Assembly (NCBI GenBank): GCA_963826035.1
Contig: CAWGVZ010000021.1
Span: forward strand, 146,913 to 210,912
DNA length: 64,000 bases
From: Actinophytocola sp963826035
GTDB lineage: Bacteria; Actinomycetota; Actinomycetes; Mycobacteriales; Pseudonocardiaceae
Direction of reading: 5' to 3'
Shown here one piece after another: positions 60,556 to 64,000 of the stretch. The notes below the pieces were generated by a model, which saw only the letters and a program-made list of their open reading frames with translations, searched no databases and was not told the origin of the DNA. The stretch's first letter is position 1. Each line of letters starts with the position of its first letter. The translations under genes were made by a program, and so were the position numbers.

Positions 60556-60577
60556 TGTCATGTGATTACCAGACAGA
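60556..60577. promoter_or_regulatory. Second copy of the palindromic motif, upstream of the next operon
   Basis: TGTCATGTGATTACCAGACA at 60556-60575 is a direct-repeat copy of the core of 60388-60407, about 168 bp away, and lies about 80-100 bp before ATG 60659, a normal activator position. The remainder of the 60337-60658 gap shows no gene. Confidence 0.6.
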
Positions 60578-60658
60578 CATATCTCAGTTTTCAATAGACA
60601 CTATGTCTCACAAAGCCTCGACGGCACGCCACGAAATATCGACCCGAGGAGAAGTAAC

Positions 60659-61267
60659 ATGCCAACTCTGCAATTCGCACCCGGCGAAGACAACATCACC
60701 GAGGAAAGCTTCAGCCCTTCGGTCATCCTATTCTGGCTGAGGACCCGCATGGGCGTGTCGAGCACCCGGATCGCCACGACCTCGTCCAACACACTCCTCG
60801 GAGTCATCCCACTCGGATACGCGGACGCCACGTACCCCCTCACCAACGTCGCCGGGGTCGGCGTGAACACGAAGCTCTCGGTCGCGCGACTGATCTTCGG
60901 GCTGGTGCTACTCGGAATGGGCGGCACGGCAATGGACGCGAGCGCATCGCTGGGCTTCGTCATACTGATCTTGGCGATCAGCATGCTCGCCAACGCGATG
61001 AGCGCGACGCTGCAGATCTCCAACAACGCCGGCGGCGTCTCAACGGTCGCCGTGTCGATCCTGGAGAAGGCGAAGCTCGAGCAGTTCCGCGAACAGATCA
61101 ACCAACGACTGTTCGCCGACCACGCGGCACTCCGCCACGGCGAGCACATGGACGTGCAGGACCAACAGCTGCACACCCAACAGCAGCAGTTGAACGCGCA
61201 GGTCACACAGAACGCACAGCAACAGCGGTCTCAGTCCGCGGATCAGCCGCTGCGGCAGGAGCCGTAG
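60659..61267 (+). CDS. Hypothetical membrane protein with Gln-rich tail
   Basis: 202 aa, ATG 60659 with GAGGAG upstream. The N-terminal ~60 residues are beta-rich (F-W-L-R-T-R-M-G-V-S-S-T-R-I-A, T-L-L-G-V-I-P-L-G-Y), like the first strands of bacterial PH domains. Two adjacent hydrophobic helices follow (L-I-F-G-L-V-L-L-G-M-G-G and V-I-L-I-L-A-I-S-M-L-A), then I-L-E-K-A-K-L-E-Q-F-R-E-Q-I and a C-terminus of about 60 residues dominated by Gln and His. It is the first gene after the operator motif. Confidence 0.7.
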   Translation: MPTLQFAPGEDNITEESFSPSVILFWLRTRMGVSSTRIATTSSNTLLGVIPLGYADATYPLTNVAGVGVNTKLSVARLIFGLVLLGMGGTAMDASASLGFVILILAISMLANAMSATLQISNNAGGVSTVAVSILEKAKLEQFREQINQRLFADHAALRHGEHMDVQDQQLHTQQQQLNAQVTQNAQQQRSQSADQPLRQEP

Positions 61268-61280
61268 CGACAGCACCGAT

Positions 61281-61314
61281 TGGATGGGGAACAACTGCCC
61301 AGTTGTTTCCCATC
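61281..61314. terminator. Hairpin after the Gln-rich membrane protein
   Basis: GGATGGGGAACAACTG and CAGTTGTTTCCCATCC form a 16-bp stem with a 2-nt loop and one or two G-T pairs. There is no clear T-run, so it may be a weak terminator or an RNA processing stem. Confidence 0.5.
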
Positions 61315-61466
61315 CGCAGTCCGATCCTCGGCCTCCACCGCCGCGCCAACCCGGGCTTACCCGGCTTCGCCACCTGGCTCGGACTCGCCGGCGCCGCGCC
61401 CGAGTCCCTGATCCCGATTCCGCGCGCATCGGTACCGGTGCGCCTTCCCCTGAGAAAACGGAAACC

Positions 61467-61889
61467 ATGACGAGGCAAACGATTCTGATCGCGGCAGTCC
61501 TGGTCGTGCTGGCCGGCGTCGGTGTGACGGCCTATGTACTCTGGTGCGGGTCCCGGACGCAGGGCCCCACTGCGGTGAGCCCGGTGACTCCGCGACCCGG
61601 GATCGCTCCTCCACCGCTCGCGGTGGACACCGCGAACGCGCTGCTTTCCCCAGACCCGCAGACCCGCCGCGCGGCGCTCACCCCCGAATTGTCCGGCGTC
61701 GTCGATGGGACAGGGGCACTGCCCGACGGCAGCGCGGTCACCTTCGATCAGGACGGCTGGCGCGAGCACGACGGATTCGCGGTCGCCACCGCGACGTTCA
61801 CCACGCCGGGGCAGCCGGCTCGAAGGATCGTCATCGGCTTCCAGCGGGAGGGCGAGCGGTGGCTGGTCGCGTTCGAGGAGGAGGCATGA
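61467..61889 (+). CDS. Hypothetical membrane-anchored protein
   Basis: 140 aa from ATG 61467. The frame is open to 61284, but that part is Arg/Pro-rich and lacks a ribosome site. One N-terminal membrane helix (I-L-I-A-A-V-L-V-V-L-A-G-V-G-V-T) and a linker lead to a small alpha+beta domain of about 85 residues (A-V-T-F-D-Q-D-G-W, then I-V-I-G-F-Q-R-E-G-E-R-W-L-V). It looks like a small NTF2-type or Mce-associated fold, but this is a guess. ATGA coupling to the lipase gene implies a joint role. Confidence 0.65.
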   Translation: MTRQTILIAAVLVVLAGVGVTAYVLWCGSRTQGPTAVSPVTPRPGIAPPPLAVDTANALLSPDPQTRRAALTPELSGVVDGTGALPDGSAVTFDQDGWREHDGFAVATATFTTPGQPARRIVIGFQREGERWLVAFEEEA

Positions 61890-63400
61890 GGCGCCTGGTG
61901 TCGCTGCTCGCCGCGCTGACGTTGGCCGCGCTGATCCCGATTCCCGCCGCCGCACAGGCACAGACCGAGTACCCCTGTGGCGACCGGGTCTGGCAGGTCG
62001 GGCTGGGCGGGAACCGGCCGGTGGCAGGCAGCCTGCCGGTGCTGTTCGTGCACGGCATCAACTCCAACCCAGGGGGGACCTGGAACAGGCGGGCCGACCT
62101 GATGAGCGCGGTCACGCGCAGCCGTCCGGTGAAAGGATGGACCTTCGACTACGGCCAGTGGTCCACGAACTGGGTCACCAACCCCCACATCGGGCCGGCG
62201 CTGGCCGAGGTCATCACCTGCCTGTCCCGCACATCCGGGCACAAGGTCGTCGTGGTCGCACACTCGATGGGCGGGCTCGCCACGCAGTTCGCGGTCGGCC
62301 AGCGCACCCCGGACACTCGTCAACCGGTGTCGGAGCTGGTCGCCCAACTCATCACGGTCGGCACCCCCTATCGCGGCTCGAAGACGCTCAGCCAGGCCAA
62401 AGAACGCTTCAAGGGAGGCACGCCGCTGAACCTGATCTCGAAAGCGTGCGCCGCGTGGACCGACGGCGGAGAGGACAAATGCGTGGCGTCGCTGTCGCTG
62501 CCGAACACCGAGGTCGGCACCGCGCTGGAGTACGACTCGGACGACATCGAGGCACTGCCACCCTGGCCGAAGAACCTGCCGGTGCTGCCGATCGCCACCG
62601 ACATCGAATACTTCCTCGGACTCCGCATGTTCGGCGCCGGCAAGACCTACCATCTCGGCGACCTGATCGTCACCATCGACTCGCAGACCGCACACTCAAA
62701 CGCCGCGAAACCCGACACCAGGACCTGCGAAGACGTCAGCATCTTGGACATGGCCCGCACCGTGCTCGGCGACGAGAAGACCACGTGCTACCACCTCACC
62801 CAGCTGAACCGGCCGGACATCCACCGCCGCATCAGCGACACCGTCGACAGCTTCGCGCGGAACCCACCGGTGCCGTCCCTACCGGGCCCCTGCGACACCG
62901 TCGACGAGGCCGCGCTGAACCGCGCGTACCCGCTGTCGGGTGGCATGAGCTACGTCAAGATCGACTGCCATGACCGGTACGTGCTCGCCAGGGCGAACAC
63001 CACACCTCCGGTCACCGACAACCTCAAGCTGACCTTCGAGTTCACCGACGGATCGTGGCGGTGGACCGGACAATCGGGAACCGCGCTGAGCTGCGGAAGC
63101 ATCCCCCCGGACGTATGGCGACACTGGAACGAGGAGTGCCACGTGCAACCTGTTGTCTGCGGTGACGGCGAGGCAAGAATCACGGTCCTCAGTGGCGACA
63201 TCGACTGCCCAACCGCCACCGACGTCGCCCACCGATACCGCGCCGCCATCCAGGCTGGGGAAGCCCAAGGCCAGGGCTTGTTCTGGAACAGTGGCGATTG
63301 GCAGTGCTCCTGGCCCTATCTCGATAACAGGCCCCACTCCGAGTCCCCGCTCGTGTGTGAGCGAACCACCGACAAGGCCGCTTTCCGCATCGGCGACTAG
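61886..63400 (+). CDS. Secreted alpha/beta-hydrolase, lipase/esterase-like
   Basis: 504 aa from ATG 61886. Signal peptide L-A-A-L-T-L-A-A-L-I-P-I-P-A-A-A. Oxyanion region L-F-V-H-G-I-N-S-N-P-G-G, nucleophile elbow V-V-A-H-S-M-G-G-L (Ser about residue 132). Acid and His lie further on in the D-L-I-V-T-I-D-S-Q-T-A-H stretch. The last ~140 residues form a Cys-rich domain (C-D-T-V, D-C-H-D, L-S-C-G, E-E-C-H, V-V-C-G, D-C-P-T) not usual in lipases, perhaps for binding. Third gene of the set below the kinase operon. Confidence 0.8.
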   Translation: MRRLVSLLAALTLAALIPIPAAAQAQTEYPCGDRVWQVGLGGNRPVAGSLPVLFVHGINSNPGGTWNRRADLMSAVTRSRPVKGWTFDYGQWSTNWVTNPHIGPALAEVITCLSRTSGHKVVVVAHSMGGLATQFAVGQRTPDTRQPVSELVAQLITVGTPYRGSKTLSQAKERFKGGTPLNLISKACAAWTDGGEDKCVASLSLPNTEVGTALEYDSDDIEALPPWPKNLPVLPIATDIEYFLGLRMFGAGKTYHLGDLIVTIDSQTAHSNAAKPDTRTCEDVSILDMARTVLGDEKTTCYHLTQLNRPDIHRRISDTVDSFARNPPVPSLPGPCDTVDEAALNRAYPLSGGMSYVKIDCHDRYVLARANTTPPVTDNLKLTFEFTDGSWRWTGQSGTALSCGSIPPDVWRHWNEECHVQPVVCGDGEARITVLSGDIDCPTATDVAHRYRAAIQAGEAQGQGLFWNSGDWQCSWPYLDNRPHSESPLVCERTTDKAAFRIGD

Positions 63401-63730
63401 ATCTCCGGGGTTCTGAGGTGGGAGCTCTATCTGATCACCTTGACACGGCAATGCTCACAGCACCGAACTCGCGACACAACGACAGGGTGTGCCAGCCAAC
63501 CAGGCTGGGTGCTCCTGCCCGAACCAGCGGCGTGCTGTCCATGCCGGGATTAAACCGCCCCACCGGCATTCCTGTCCGCCGGTCCGTGACGCAGCCCCAT
63601 GAACACACCTTCGTTACCCACCTGCTCACGTCGCCAGGCGAGCAATCGAGGATGCCCACTCATGCCGAGAGGCGACTGTTGGACTGATCATTTTTGCGGT
63701 CAGGTTCGAGGTGCTCGTCGTAGGAGGTCG
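63401..63730. other. 330-bp gap with no supported gene
   Basis: A 74-codon frame on the minus strand (63435-63659, W-V-T-K-V-C-S-W-G-C-V-T-D-R-R) has reasonable codon use but no family, start site or partner that I recognise, and may be a remnant. Confidence 0.4.
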
Positions 63731-64000
63731 CTAGCTCTGGCCGTCTATGGCTTGGATGTTGGAGCGGATTGTCTTGGTGGTGGGGTGGTCGGCCCCCAGT
63801 ACTCGTTCAGAATCGGCGAGCGTCGCCTCCAACAGCGGGATCGCCCGACCCACGTCACCCGTGTTGTGGTAGCCAGCGGCCAGGTTGTTCCGCGAGCCCA
63901 GGGTGTCCGCGTGGTCCGCACCCAGCACCCCGCTCGAAGTCCACACCGCGGTAGTTGATGAACACACCACCCACCAACGTGCTGCAAGCCGCCGGGAACG
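63731..64000 (-). pseudogene. TPR-protein C-terminus fused to a TIR-like start, probable deletion remnant
   Basis: The C-terminal frame reads G-V-L-G-A-D-H-A-D-T-L-G-S-R-N-N-L-A-A-G-Y and R-V-L-G-A-D-H-P-T-T-K-T-I-R-S-N, a standard pair of TPR_12 repeats of actinobacterial NB-ARC/STAND proteins, ending TAG 63731. Upstream of about 63935 the DNA instead makes sense in another frame as G-G-V-F-I-N-Y-R-G-V-D-F-E, the first strand of a TIR domain. The middle (rest of TIR, NTPase and most TPRs) is missing. The window edge hides the true start. Confidence 0.6.

Noticed and set aside
61284..61466. Longer start for the 61467 gene
   Set aside because: The added residues are Arg/Pro-rich, overlap a strong hairpin and have no ribosome site. 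ATG 61467 is followed directly by a membrane helix.

Overview
The window is high-GC actinobacterial DNA. Orphan DUF5753 helix-turn-helix/DUF397 pairs, several DUF3558 lipoproteins, a PPE/EspG-type secretion accessory cluster and frequent GTG starts with ATGA/GTGA coupling all point to Pseudonocardiales (a relative of Saccharothrix, Lentzea or Amycolatopsis). That assignment is inference from gene content.

Layout. 1-7148: a sugar operon with a binding lipoprotein (5' end outside the window), a double ABC ATPase, two different permeases and a secreted GH2 glycosidase with a LamG domain. The two-permease arrangement matches galactofuranose importers. 7155-16465: an orphan regulator pair and a type VII secretion accessory cluster (DUF3558 lipoproteins, PPE, EspG, YbaB-like, EspC-like and larger substrates). 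This stretch has three frameshifted genes and one gene split by an ISAs1-type insertion with a 9-bp target duplication. 16475-30511: gluconokinase, an Nramp transporter, MenC, ribokinase plus aldo/keto reductase, LysE, DUF998, and a TetR gene divergent from a DrrAB-type exporter. 30513-37862 (minus strand): a carbohydrate ABC importer without its own ATPase, a secreted six-hairpin glycosidase and an SMP-30-like protein. 38048-45268 (minus strand): histidine phosphatase, phosphotransferase, SDR and acyl-CoA dehydrogenase, then a subtilase and an acyl-CoA ligase. 45355-53768: a family A DNA polymerase, a lactate monooxygenase, a TPR membrane protein, an FAD reductase, a glutamate-cysteine ligase-like enzyme and oligoribonuclease. 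53831-55483: tRNA-His carrying a 1.6-kb integrated remnant bounded by 44-bp repeats. 55633-64000: an L,D-transpeptidase, tRNA-Lys, an unusual double histidine kinase with its response regulator and possible target operon, a secreted lipase-like protein, and a TPR gene remnant.

Mobile or repeated DNA is the most distinctive content. Three copies of a small non-coding element with inverted ends (161, 160 and 200 bp) lie at CTAG-like sites. Two abut stop codons. The third sits in frame inside the histidine phosphatase gene and would add 68 codons. There is also a second palindromic element, two sets of 21-22-bp tandem repeats between convergent genes, and a complete IS whose precise excision would restore a 150-codon reading frame.
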